Source: Bryoerythrophyllum caledonicum (lineage: Eukaryota; Streptophyta; Bryopsida; Pottiales; Pottiaceae). From it: a stretch of 64,000 bases of DNA. The translations under genes and the position numbers were made by a program. Each line of letters opens with the position of its first letter. Positions within the stretch are counted from its first letter, which is position 1. The stretch covers positions 9,054,501 to 9,118,500 of the forward strand of contig OZ020517.1 of the NCBI GenBank assembly GCA_963971425.1, written 5' to 3'. The notes under the pieces were generated by a model that was not told the origin of the DNA, did not search any database, and worked only from the letters and a program-made list of their open reading frames with translations. Below are positions 32,543 through 47,700 of this stretch, piece after piece.

Positions 32543-32702
32543 CTTCCTGAGACGCTTGTGTTTCTGGAGAGCCCAAACGATCACGATGAAGCCCACCGCG
32601 GCCAGGAAGAGGTAGCCGACCACAGTCTGAGTAGCCACATTGAAGCCACAATGAAGCGAAGTAGGCCCCAAACAGCCAGTAGTATGCGTAGTTGCCGTAC
32701 AC
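32543..32702 (-). pseudogene. Exon of an unidentified membrane protein, probably frameshifted
   Basis: A donor AGGAAG/GTGAGT ends the exon at 32543. Two frames look membrane-like: [21 protein letters not shown] (from about 32714 leftwards) and then, one frame over, [21 protein letters not shown] followed by QKHKRLRK. The pair reads as a two-helix hairpin broken by a one-base shift near 32640. If the donor joins the acceptor near 32104, the downstream frame ends in AGATGA overlapping the UEV1 start codon. Family not recognised. Confidence 0.35.
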
Positions 32703-33078
32703 GTAAGTTACGGGGGAGGTCGCGTGGCTGAGGCGGTGCTTCGTGGTCTGTTGGAGCGGCGAACAGACAGATTGTTGCCTATTATATAGGTAGATATTGA
32801 AAGTATAAACAAATTATTGGATCTTTTAATGAATATTTAATATTGCACTATAATTATATAGTCTGATAAAAAGCTGATGTTGAAGTGTGAAGTATTTGCA
32901 CTAATTTCCATATACGCCACTTATGAAATCAATCCAATCACCTTCAAATCTTATGGAAGCTTATTAATCCTGGAACTGAAAATAGACTAACGAAGTTAAG
33001 TAGACAATAGTAATGGCTAAACCATTGAATAGGCTTTTGGCTCAAATTATCCTAAGGGACTCCACCACGGTGATTTAA

Positions 33079-33640
33079 CCCTAAAAGTCCGAGAAGCGAC
33101 ATTTGGGTTGCAACATGATGTTATTTGTGTATTTGACATACAAGATGTAAGAATGATGTATACAATAGTTACAAAAAATTGTATTTGTATTGAGCCCGGA
33201 TTAATGACACATGACATTTCAAATTTAAATCATTATTGCACCAACCATTTGTTTGAAAAGTTGCAGAATCGTCATGTATTCTACATGTATGGTATTGCAT
33301 TTGAACATAATAAGGTTCAGATATTGGAATGACCTCCAAACGAAAGATGTTAATGAGTGCCGAGCATGACTTGCGAGACCTAGGAGATTCTAAGAGCATA
33401 ATAGATTACGCAGAACATCATATACACAATGGATATGTATCACAAGGACACCAATTCACAAAAATCACGGTAGTGTGTGAAAGCCAACATCAATTCCTGC
33501 AGCAATCGTCTCATTAGAATCATCTTAACTTGGGCCACGTCCGTCGTGAAGATTGTTTGGCGCTTGTTTCCTCTATTGACTGCGATGATGCGTTTTCACC
33601 CTAAAGAGACCATGTTCGGACCTTTTAGGCACTAAAGGTT
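33079..33640. repeat. Composite repeat with TTAA-type ends and a family D segment
   Basis: Begins CCCTAAAAGTCC after TTAA (33075-33078) and ends near GGACCTTTTAGG...TTTAA at about 33620-33650. Inside, 33270-33360 matches foldback family D in inverse orientation ('gtattctacatgtatggtattg', 'ttggaatgacct'). No target duplication could be verified. Confidence 0.4.
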
Positions 33641-34669
33641 TAAGAATTCTTCAATCCACATGTGTATGTCTTGCCCAATTTTAATACCTTTTTTCATATC
33701 ATAAGAGTAAAATACATGATCATATGTAAGGTACCCATCTGACCTTTAAAGGTTAAACACCAATAGGGGCATTATCGTTAATAATGGGCCCACCCGTCAA
33801 AGAAAAAAATAGGGCCAAACCAACGGGCGCCGCCGACGTGGGCGCCACCTCGGATCCCGCCACATGCCCCGTCACATGCTACCCAGTCCGACGAATGAGA
33901 GGCAACTGACGTGGACAACCAACGCCACCTCAGATTTCACCCGGTCGGGCCAATCGGCGGTCATCTGACGTGGAATCCTCCGTCGCGGGCGACGCCGCCG
34001 CCGCGACGCGACGCAACGCGAGCAGAGGGCGGCGTTCGTGGTGAAGCGCAGCGCGTGCTGGCGGACGAGCACCAGATCTTTCGCAGCAGCTCATCATTCG
34101 CGGTCAGCCATCGCCGATCAAGCCAGCGCTGGCTTCTCATTCACGCGCACGCTCACGGCTGCGGGATCATTCCACGGATCGGTCACGGCCAGGCCTCCTC
34201 TGCGATTGGTACTGTGCATAAGCCGGGTCTCGGATTCCTCTGCGCGTTCTGCGGACTCTGCCTTATCCAGATCGCACCGTTGCCGCCATTGCGCACGAGA
34301 CCAGAGTGCTTGCTGTTTGGAAACCGCAGTTTTTCATGAGGCTCTCGGTACGTATGGTGCGGGGATTGGTGTGTTTTGATTGGTTTGAGATGTGATGTGG
34401 AGGTGTGGACGCCGGTGTGTCGGAGGATTAGGCGTAGGAGGCGAGTTCGTCAATGTCGTGGAATTCCGGCATGCATTGCGGAGGTTTTGGTCGTTTGGAT
34501 TGTGAACGGCGGGTTTGATGGAGAGCTAGGGTTTTGGATCAATCTGTTGTGATTGATGACCTAATTTGTGCGTGTCGGGTGTTGTTTAGGGATCCGGAGG
34601 TCGATCGGGGGGTTTGGAAGTGTAGATAGGGAGTTTGAGCGAGTTTTTTGAGTTAATTTGAGGTTCACA
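33641..34669. other. Upstream region / 5' leader of NECAP
   Basis: GC-rich from about 33820 to 34330 with many CpG, then G/T-rich up to the start codon. This fits a plant promoter and 5' leader; a TAGGGTTTT word lies at about 34526. The frame 33911-34339 is not recognised as a protein. Confidence 0.4.
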
Positions 34670-36413
34670 ATGTCCTACGCGGATGATGAGCCGCTGGAGC
34701 ACACGTTACTGGTGGTGAGGGAAGTGTCGGTGTACAAGATCGCGCCCAGGGGCTCCAGCGGGGGTTACAAGTGCGGGGAGTGGCTGCAGTCGGACAAGAT
34801 CTGGACGGGGCGGCTGCGCGTGATCTCGTTGAACGACATTTGCGAGGTGCGGCTGGAGGATGCGAACACGGGCGAGCTGTTCGCGGCGTGTCCGGTGATG
34901 CCCGGGAAGCGCGACGTGACCGTGGAGAACGTGGTGGACTCGTCGCGCTACTTCGTGCTAAGGATTGACGACGGTCGAGGGAAGCATGCGTTCATCGGTC
35001 TCGGGTTTGCGGAGCGGAACGAGGCGTTCGATTTCAATGTGGCGTTGTCCGATCACGAAAAGTACGTCAAGCGCGAGGCTGAGAAGGAAGAAGCGCGAGG
35101 ATCGTCCAAGGATGAAACGCCTTCACAGCCCTCATTAGATCTGCGCCTCAAGGTAAACACTCTCAACTTCTCTCTCATGCTTGTGAAGATTGCTCCCTCT
35201 CGCTCTTGATCCATTACTATAAACATACCATGTCATCTTTGAAGCATTTGAAAATCTAACCCTAAAACTTGGCTCAGCCCTAAAATTCTGCGCAACATGA
35301 CTTATTTCGATTGCTTCTTGTCGTTCCAGCACTTTTTATCATTGCTGTGGTCGCGATCACTGGATACTGTACTTTATAATCATATATGTTCGAATGATTA
35401 CTTATTATGACCTGAATCTTCTGATCTTTTTATTTCTGGGCCATAGGAAGCCAATTTAGAGTATGTTCGATTTGAGGAGGTGACATTTATTTGGACTGAC
35501 ATCTTTTGGTGTTTTTTCAGGAGGGAGAAACGATAAGGATTAACGTGAAGACAAAGCCAGGATCTGGGGCAGGCATGCTATCAGGTGCGACTGGGCCGAC
35601 GAATGTGATCAGTAGCACTGGGCGCATGAAAGCGCCGCTGGCGCCTCCACCAGGCGGCGGACGGATCCGGTCTCCACTTCCTCCTCCTCCTAATGACAAC
35701 AAAAATGTGCGCACTAGCCCTGTCTCTTCTGCTCATGACCCTGTCAAGTCAAGGGCCTCTGCCGATCCGTTTTCGGACTTGTCGCAGCTCGAGGTACTAG
35801 TGCTTGCTCACATCTCTGTCTTTAGTTGAATGTTTGAGTGGATTTGTAAAGTCTCTCAAAGTTTGAAGAAGATACTCCCTCTAAAAAGTTTTTAACATTT
35901 CAAATCAGCACAAAGGAGAGAAATATCTTGATATCTCGTTCTTCACTCTGAAGGGCGGCTGAAATTAGTGTGACTTTCATTTAGAGAACACCAAGCTCTT
36001 CCATTGACTTAATTCTGATTGCAAGACCACTAAGCTTTTATATTGATTTCATAACTAGTTGGAGTGGGGAGCGAGTAATACAAGGGGGAGGGGGGATCTC
36101 ATTAAAACTTTTGCTTAGTTTGCCACTGCACCGTTGTGGAGGTCTTCGCTGCGTCTCTTTTTATGCAATTTCATGTCGACTGTAGCTTCCATATGTGCAA
36201 ATTTGAAGTTCATACCCACTATCTTTGCTCTCTGTACATTCACTTCCGGTCTGTGACAGATTGGATGAGTGCATACCCTTTCTTCTGCCACTTTGTGTTA
36301 TAAAAACTAATCGCATCCCGTTGGTAACGAAACAGAAGAACTTGCCAACGACAACAAAACCGGGAGGAAGCAGAAACGGAAGCGGTGCAGCAGGAGGCTG
36401 GGCGGCTTTTTAA
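34670..36413 (+). CDS. NECAP-like adaptin-ear-binding coat-associated protein
   Basis: Three exons join in frame: 34670-35152, 35521-35793 and 36336-36413, giving 277 aa, start MSYADDEPLEHTLLVVREVS. Residues about 5-160 form the NECAP PHear domain (LVVREVSVYKIAPR, GYKCGEWLQSDKIWTGRLRV, CPVMPGKRDVTVENVVDSSRYFVLRI, HAFIGLGFAERNEAFDFNVALSDHEKYVKRE). The tail is Pro/Gly-rich (APLAPPPGGGRIRSPLPPPP) and the last residues are GGWAAF, a WxxF motif that binds the ear of AP-1/AP-2 adaptors. NECAPs act in clathrin-mediated endocytosis and trans-Golgi trafficking. Length and exon phases are normal, and the gene appears intact. The junctions use canonical GTAAAC/TTTCAG, GTACTA/AACAG. Confidence 0.95.
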
Positions 36414-36923
36414 CCCACCAGCAATTGGTTTGTTCATCAAATAGTTTATTATTCGTTTCATAGGGCAGTGATTTTATGTTGTCGTGCAGATAAAGTCAAT
36501 GGTTGTGTGCTATTGAGGAGAAGAACTTGACGGTGTGTCCCCCTCCCTGACTCTCCTCCCCAACCAGTGAATTCCTTGAGTTTCGAATCGCATTGTAGCG
36601 TACTAGCTGTATAGAGGTGAAGAGTAAGTCCAGGTATAGGAGATGGATGCTCCTGCTTGCGCCCCTTTTAAGTATATTTGCATTGATACTGCAAAGATCT
36701 TATTTGTGGAACCTTTCTCTTGGTGGTCTCTGGGTCTGTGAACTTTGGAAAATTTCAGGAATGTTGCAAGGGTGGTACCTTGAAAGACCACTTGGTTCCC
36801 GTTTTCTGGATGTGATTGGTGCATAGTGCTTGACATTAACCCTTGATTGTTCACACAGCCAGAAAGTGGTCGATGTGAAGGAGAAAATATTAATTTTAGA
36901 ACGTGTTAATTCTAGAACGTGAA
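36414..36923. other. 3' flank of NECAP
   Basis: Likely 3' UTR at first, then intergenic. Near 36890-36925 there is a run TTCTAGAACGTGAACTTCGAA with the same words as the cluster at 23978-24125. Confidence 0.35.
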
Positions 36924-37124
36924 CTTCGAAATCAATATTTAGAAGGGCTATGTATAAAGTACCAGTTCGAAACTCTCTTCGTAAGATTTATTAGCCGACC
37001 GTGCATGTACGAAGTTACTGGTTAAGCCTCTACATTTCTTTTGCCCTGTTTATTTGTGCTGTAATACTGTGAGGTTACACTCACTAGGAACATCTCAGAG
37101 TACTGGTCAGGTATCTTAGTTTAA

Positions 37125-37969
37125 CCCTTAAACGCCGAAGCAGCCAGAAATTGGCTTCTCGTATGACATTGTTGGGTGATAATCAAGGTAAACAACTGTT
37201 TTTTATCCAATTTTTTTTTAGGAGAGTTCCTTGTATGTACGAGCATTATATGATGATGATACTACTAATTCCTTGCCTGGTGGGCATGGTCTTTGTGGTG
37301 GTGCGAATAGACACTTTATTCACGCCTGGTGGGCATGGTCTTTGGGACCAGCGTTCTTCTTTCTTTCTTTCTTTCTTTATGATGATGAAACTGGCCTCAT
37401 TGAGGTAATCATGTTTTATCTAAGAAAGAAAATTCTTGTGACACGGATCTCAATACAGTGAAAATGAGGAACTTCTAGCTTTAGCTCTAGACCTGAATTC
37501 AAGCCATCAAAAATGATATTTTTTGAATTTGAGTCCAACTAATGAGATGAAGCTATTAATGTCTAGTTTCCATACCATTTTGAAAATTTTAAAAAAATCA
37601 TAAAACTCAAAAAGTTATTGCAATTTGAACTGGGACCTATAACCGTGGTTCTAATTTTAGCTGAACACGGAACTTTCATTTACACCACAAGTTTTGGCAC
37701 TATAATGTCCACCTTTGGTGAAATTTTCAGATTTTTTTTGCATAATTTGTATTTAATATGAATTTTCTTCACTTTTTCTTTAGAAAATCTCACAATAAAG
37801 TCAAATTCCATTAAAAAAATCAGTGATTTCTGTAACATAATTGAGATATATGATCTCATCTCTGAATTTTTTTTTAAAAACTTCCACTAATATTTGATGA
37901 GAAACTAGAGCATACAGTTGATTGAAAATTTAGATTGATGCCACGGTCACACGCTCCGTCATTTGAGGG
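37125..37969. mobile_element. TTAA-type element, second subfamily (845 bp)
   Basis: TTAA (37121-37124), then CCCTTAAACGCC; right end CATTTGAGGG, then TTAA (37970-37973). The paralogous sequence near 49478-49490 carries a single TTAA at this point, which proves insertion and target duplication. The interior differs from the main family, except that 37265-37345 holds a SINE-like segment. Non-coding; a TTTC microsatellite lies at about 37357-37379. Confidence 0.85.
37265..37345 (-). repeat. SINE-like segment with internal direct repeat
   Basis: Contains 'gcgaatagacactttattcacgcc', matching the family at 26885-27000. The block 'cctggtgggcatggtctttg' occurs twice (about 37278 and 37325). Confidence 0.45.
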
Positions 37970-38098
37970 TTAAGCATTCTATTCTGAAGACTTTCTTGAA
38001 CTTTTGTAGTTGTATTCAGACTTCATCAAATTATGAAACTTTAGTCTGTACTGTACTTTCACATAAAATGCTTTTGATTTGCTTTTAACCCCTAAAGG

Positions 38099-39033
38099 AC
38101 CAAGTGTCAAAAATGGGCTTTTTGAAAATTCGGTCAGGATCCTATGTTGTCAATTTCAAACATTCATCTTAGAAATTCTTACCATAGAAGGGCATTACCA
38201 AGACCTTAGTGGGAAAACAATTTTTTCCTAAATTGGACATTTGATGAAAAAGTTATAGGGTTTTGAATTTAAATGGGGAGGGCGGGCACCTTGGGCACCT
38301 CCAAAAACTTTTGATAGGACACTCTATTGAAAGTGAGATTTTCAGTACTCGCAAGTAATATTATTTCCTTTCATGTTGTCAAAAAAAAGCTCTTGTCTTT
38401 AGTGAAAAATAGCATACCAACCCAAGTCAAACATTTTCACACATTGTCACTCAATATCGGGTAAGGTACCAAAAAAACTTCTTCTTTTCCACATAAAACC
38501 TAGAGATCTTCATATTTTTCACTTTTTATTTTTTCCACAACAATATGTGATGTAAACCTTCATATTAACCATTCGGATTATCAATAAAAAACATATTAAG
38601 TTCAAAAAAAATTAAAGTGTGAATTAACAAATTTCGAGCCTCCACTCCTTGCACACTTGTTTTGAATATGCTACACCCTGTCTCTACCTCTAAAAATTGG
38701 CGTATAAGGAGCTAACATCATGCTTAACAAGATGGTAATAGATTTAGACCTTGTGTAGTGAAATTTTTTGACACCAACTGAAGTCAAAGTCTGTTGATCC
38801 ACTTAACGCAGGGAAGTAAATGAACCATTTGTTTGACTTCAAACACTTTAATCTTTTCAATCCGTGCGGTCAAAGTTTATGAAATTTTGTGCCTGTAGTA
38901 ATTAATAAGCCTTTATTGAGATCCTACGGTCAGAACTAAAAATCAAAGTTTTTGTCACCTTCTTTATTCATTGCACTAGAATCCATTAATTTTGAAGTGT
39001 TTTTGGTGTAAAATTGCCTTGGTACCTTAGGGG
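38099..39033 (+). mobile_element. TTAA-type element, complete copy with proven empty site
   Basis: TTAA (38095-38098), CCCCTAAAGG ... CCTTAGGGG, then TTGA (39034-39037, a TTAA with one change). The duplicate near 49355-49365 reads 'gcttttaagttagagc' in inverse, i.e. a single TTAA without the element. 935 bp, non-coding, and a near mirror image of the copy 390 bp to its right. Confidence 0.88.
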
Positions 39034-39243
39034 TTGAGTTAGAGCATAGTTGGGTACGAATTTTTTCTAACAATTTTTTTTTTAATTTGGTGACATCATC
39101 TCACTGTACATATTGTATCGCATTGAGAATTGATTGACTTATGATGTGCTACAGGATATTAAGTCTAGAGATGCTGGAATCATTAATCATTAGAAAACAT
39201 TACAAATCATTTTTAATAATTAACATGTTACTTTTCATGCAAG

Positions 39244-39297
39244 GATGTAGATTATGATAATGATGCTCGAAGCTCGGTTGGCCTTCCTACATTCCAG
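39244..39297 (+). other. Orphan exon-like sequence
   Basis: Between an acceptor-like TGCAAG and a donor GTACTTG, 18 codons read DVDYDNDARSSVGLPTFQ. It lies just beyond the inverted duplicate. Possibly a fragment of another gene; no neighbours to join it to. Confidence 0.25.
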
Positions 39298-39422
39298 GTA
39301 CTTGTCCTAATGTATTGACCAATGGATTCATAAAAGCAAAGACTACATCCCAAAGGACATGTCCCAAGTCCAAACCAATTCGTCGAATGCACTGACTTGT
39401 GATCCCCTTCAAACAATATTAA

Positions 39423-40368
39423 CCCCTAGGGTACCAAGGCAGTTTTACACCAAAAACACTTCAAAATTAATGGATTCTAGTGCAATGAATATAGAAGGTA
39501 ACGAAAACTTTGATTTTTAGTTCTGACCGTAGGATCTCAATAAAGGCTTATTAATTACTACACGTACAAAAATTTCATAAACTTTGACCGCACGGATTGA
39601 AAGATTATAGTGTTTGAAGTCAAGCAAATGGTTCATTTTCGTCCCTGCGTTTAGTGGATCAACAGACTTTGACTTCAGTTGGTGTCAAAAAAATTCACTA
39701 CACAAGGTCTAAATCTATTACCATCTTGTTAAGCATGATGTTAGCTCCTTACACACCAATTTTTAGAGGTAGAGACAAGGTGTAGCATATTCAAAACAAG
39801 TGTGCAAGGAGTGGAGGCTCAAAATTTGTTAATTCACACTTTAATTTTTTTTGAACTTAATATGTTTTTGATTGATAATCCGAATGGTTAATATGAAGGT
39901 TTACATCACATATTGTTGTGGAAAAAATAAAAAGTGAAAAATATGAAGATCTCTAGGTTTTATGTGGAAAAGAAGAAGTTTTTTTGGTACCTTGCCCGAC
40001 AATGAGTGACAATGTGTGAAAATGTTTGACTTGGGTTGGTATGCTATTTTTCACTAAAGACAAGAGCTTTTTTTCGACAACATGAAGGGAAATAATATTA
40101 CTTGCGAGTACTGAAAATCTCACTTTCAATAGAGTGTCCTATCAAAAGTTTTTGGAGGTGCCTGAGGTGCCCGCCCTCCCCATTTGAAATTAAAACCCCT
40201 ATAACTTTTTCATCAAATGTCCAATTTAGGAAAAAATTGTTTTCCCACTAAGGTCTTGGTAATGCCCTTCTATGGTAAGAATTTCAAAGATGAATGATTG
40301 AAATTGACAGCATAGGAACCTGACCGAATTTTCAAAAAGCCCGTTTTGGACACTTGGTCCTTTAGGGG
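39423..40368 (-). mobile_element. TTAA-type element in inverted orientation
   Basis: TTAA (39419-39422), CCCCTAGGGTACC ... GGTCCTTTAGGGG, then TTAA (40369-40372). It is a very close inverse copy of 38099-39033, so the two would form a hairpin with arms of about 935 bp and a 390-nt loop. The right TTAA is overlapped by the left TIR of a family C MITE. Confidence 0.85.
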
Positions 40369-40371
40369 TTA

Positions 40372-40783
40372 AGGTAGAGGCACCCAATTCCGATCACTTA
40401 AGCCAGTTTGGGACTCAAATGACATTGTATGTCAAAAACATTTACGTAGAAAGATGCAGAATTAGGAATGAAACTCAACAAATAATTTTTCAAATTTAAC
40501 CTCAAAGATTTGCAATTGATATAGAATTTAAAAGCCCAAAAACCACTGGAGCCCATAATCAAACTATAGAGTAGGTGAGATTTGCTGCCCTCCTTTGCCC
40601 AATGCCAATAAATGAGAGTGAGTAAAAGAGAGAAGACATGCTATGGAAAACCAACTCATGAGTCATGGAAGGTATCCAATGCCGATCAGCCTTGTTCGAC
40701 TTTTGAGGTAATGCCACGAATGAAAGCTCAATTGAGGTGGAGCAACCTAAAATTGCACACTTCATGACCCAATACCTCTACCT
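40372..40783. mobile_element. Family C MITE, copy 2, internally deleted
   Basis: The left TIR (TAAGGTAGAGGCACCCAATT, starting 40370) and following 350 bp match copy 1. The right part is missing between 'cttcatgacccaat' and 'acctctacctta', so only the last 11 bp of the right TIR remain, followed by TA (40784-40785). It was inserted at the edge of the preceding TTAA element. Confidence 0.75.
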
Positions 40784-44187
<3,404 letters not shown>

Positions 44188-44733
44188 GGTCCGCATCATG
44201 AGCCTCCCACCCTTCAACAATCATTGTATAAGTTGTATTTATTATAACTTATCGTTATTGTTTGTATATGTTCAAATCAACTTCCCTTTTGTTAATTTTG
44301 TCATGTTTGTGTGCAGCAATGTGCCGTCTGTTCCAGTTGGGCAGGCTTTTCTGTAACTCAACCACAGATGGAGTTGCATGCTATATTTCAGAAACTAGCA
44401 GACAGATTATGCAACTTTGCCTTTGTGAGATCAGTGTACACATTAACTTATGGTTTTATCACTTACCGCTGGAACATTTCTTTCAGATTAATTATTCTTC
44501 TTGTTCACTTTGGGAAAATACGAAGCATATCATTAAAATTAGGCGCAAGACTGGAATAGATCATTGCTTTAAGGCGCTCGTCATTTGGAGCTTGAATGTT
44601 GTTTAAAAATATCTCCAAGAGGAGACATAACAAAATTTGTAGAGGACGAGTTGCAGCAATATACAAATTTACTTCCAGCGGCGAGGTTGTTCTGGTCACG
44701 AGCAGCACACTCAGCATACGTTAGCCTTCTGGA
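44188..44733. other. Shared 3' flanks of two convergent genes
   Basis: AT-rich with no further coding signal; presumably 3' UTRs and polyadenylation regions of the thiolase and WD40 genes. Confidence 0.4.
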
Positions 44734-47700
44734 TCATTCTTCGTCCAGAGGATATGTTAATCTCCACTTGGGAGACGTCTCTTGCTCACGAACATTCTGA
44801 TATAGAACCTGCAGAGGATGTGTCATTTGCAACCATCAAATCAGTGGACATACAAAAACGTCTGAAGAACTACACGAACAGAATCAAGATCCTTGGGTCG
44901 AAGGTCAACCTTAATTAAATATTGAAAAGATAAACTTGTAATGTTAGATATTGTTACTTTGATATGATGAACAGGATGAGATACGATTTCATTATGTTGT
45001 CAAGGCTGTTTCAATGTGTGTAAAAATTCTTACACATAAGAACTGTATTGAACTACATATACCTAGCATCAATATTGATCTACACGTCGACACGCAAATA
45101 TAGATGTCATTTTAATTTTTCAGATGCAGAACTAAGAGTTGCAGTGAAGACTTACCACTTTTTGATCGTCACCGCCCGTGCAAATGAATTGATCTTTAGG
45201 TGATAAAGCGACCTGCACTCAATAAAAATAAATGAACAAAATGATGAGTATTGTACGATAAGGACCGGTTCTCTGCACCAAGCAACGATATCAATGCTTT
45301 TGATTGCATCAGCGAATTGTTTAAGTAACCCTTGAAGCTGTAGATTAAAATTTTACGTACCGTGTTCACACAACGCGTGTGACTCTTGAAATGTTGCACA
45401 CAGGGCTTCCCAAGGGATGGATCCCACATTGTTACGCTGCAATTAAGCCGATGAAGTTAGAGTTTAGACACATCAACTTCCAAACTGCAAATGGAGGGGA
45501 CTATATCTCAACAAAATATCAATTTTGAATCGATCTGCACGGACAAATCGGCAGGGTAGCGAAGATGATGTTGAATATCTGGAATCTAGTTGATTTTCTT
45601 ATCAGTAGTGATACGAAATGCCCACCTTCCGGAACCACTTGCAGTGACAAGAATGGCTTCATCTTGAAACCATTTGGCATCGTTTACACCCTGGTCTCCA
45701 ACGTCAACAACCCTAACCATTCCACATCAAACAGACTTCAAAACTCGGATGTTTATAAACTCAAGAAACAAATCTTATATTGGAGCTAATCATTAGCAAT
45801 TTTTTATGAGAAAGGCCAGAAAGAGTTGTTGAGTACCCAGGAACTTGAAATGAATTCGCTGAAGTCGGCATTGGATTGCCATGACTGAGCTGGTGAAGGG
45901 CTTTGAATGCCCTGCGTTGAGCCACCGGAGGAGGACGTTCCACACATCTTGGCCCAGCCTCTAAGGGCATCATGCGTGTGTCCCAAAGAAAGGTACTATT
46001 GCCAGTGCATGAGGCTTGAAAGTAGGTTTCACAAGAACTGAATGAAACTGATGTAACCTGCCAGAGAAAAAAAGCGAAATCAGATGACAATAGACATTGG
46101 TACAGAGTCGTGTGACTTGAAGAACATTACTACCGCGGCTCTTGAGGAGCTGCACTTCAAACTTAGTAGATAATAAAGCTCACCTCCCAAGCTGAGGGTA
46201 AAGGCAGTCGAGCAATGGCACCACTCGTTCTGATGTCAAACAAACCAACGGTTCCATCTCCGGAACCTGTCGCAAAAACAACGCATACCCACTGGAAATG
46301 TGAACACTTTATCACGTCCTCAAGTTTGATATATTAAATTCTCAATTTTACAAGCAAATCTTTCGAAGAAACAATGAGACCTTCCAAGCTACGCATTGAA
46401 CCATACAAAGAACACACTCAACAATAGCCGATGTTCTCTTGAAAGCTAAGAATGCACACTGAAACAAGTACAAGTACCTGTAAGTACGGTAGATCCTGAA
46501 GCGTTGACATCCAAGCACGTCATGTACTGCAAGATCATTCGATAGTATCAATTGTCAAACACTGAAAACTCAGTCAGTATCTAAAAGGATGATCAGTCAC
46601 ACAATCATCTGTAATTTGACACATACACAAAATCACAAAATACACAAAATCATATTGGACGATCCTAAACATTAACATGGCTACAATGAAGGACTTAAAA
46701 TGACTACTATAATACTCACTCTTTCATGGGCAGGGTAAGTTGAAACATTCACACGAGCATCTATGTCCCAAATCTGCACAATTGCTGGTCGACCAGCTGG
46801 AGAGTCACTCCCACAAACCAGAAGCTTGTCGCTGGCAAACTGCAAAGCGTCCATTGCTAGGAGGTTCGACTGCTGCAGCCTGTCACACAAGTACACCATT
46901 AAGGTAGATCCGATATTAGGCAAAAGAGCATATCAATCAAATTACTCATGATAGTCTAATGACGACTGCACTCAGCGCAAAGGCAACAGGAGATCAGACT
47001 CCAACAAGAAATTGGCCGAATGGATCATGCCAGAGGTGAATCGAAAGAAGAGAAGCGGACAAACCTGTAAGCAGCATTGAGATCAGATGCCATTTCTCCT
47101 CTCCGTACGTTCCAAAGCAAAATTTGATTGTCACCTTCCCCACCAGTAGTTACAACAAGATCTGCCGTAGCAGTCTTCGGAATCAGTTAAGAACCATTTG
47201 AATAGAGCACAACCCCACAGTCGAATTTCAAAGCTGACATAAGTGGCTTAAGGTTGGTGATACTAGATACAAAGCACTAGATTTTAAGCACAATTGGTGA
47301 TGGAAAGTTAACACTAAAGTTTTCTGATGATTTATGATTCCAGCAAATGCATTCTCTTTATGCACAAAATCCTGCAAGGGCATGCATCTTACATGGTTGA
47401 AACTGGTTGACAGTCATAGCATGAATTTTCTTCATGTGACCAACAGTGCCATCCGCTGATCCAGGCCCAAGTGTATGTAAGCATGCACCTGATGCTGTGT
47501 CAAACACCTGAGAAGGAGGAAGGAAAATCACATCAGCCTCATAGAAAAAATCTTGTATGTGCCATGTTCTTCCCTTCAAAATTATGAACTGCTGAAACCC
47601 CATCAGACTCTCGCTACTGGAGTATGCGCTACTAAGCGGTGTTAATTGTACCTTAACAATATTGCTGGCACATGCAACAACATTTGCTCCATCAGAGGCA

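Larger units (their letters stand above)
36924..39190 (-). repeat. Inverted duplicate of part of the WD40 gene, with two transposon insertions
   Basis: The pieces 36924-37124, 37970-38098 and 39034-39190 read continuously as the inverse of 49710-49242 (shared words: 'atatttagaagggctatgta', 'ccctgtttatttgtgctgta', 'aggaacatctcagagtactgg', 'ctgatgaagtctgaatacaac' in inverse, 'aatttggtgacatcatctc', 'gatattaagtctagagatgc'). The remaining length is the two inserted TTAA elements. The copy is non-coding because exon parts are disrupted. Homology stops abruptly at 39190. Confidence 0.85.
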
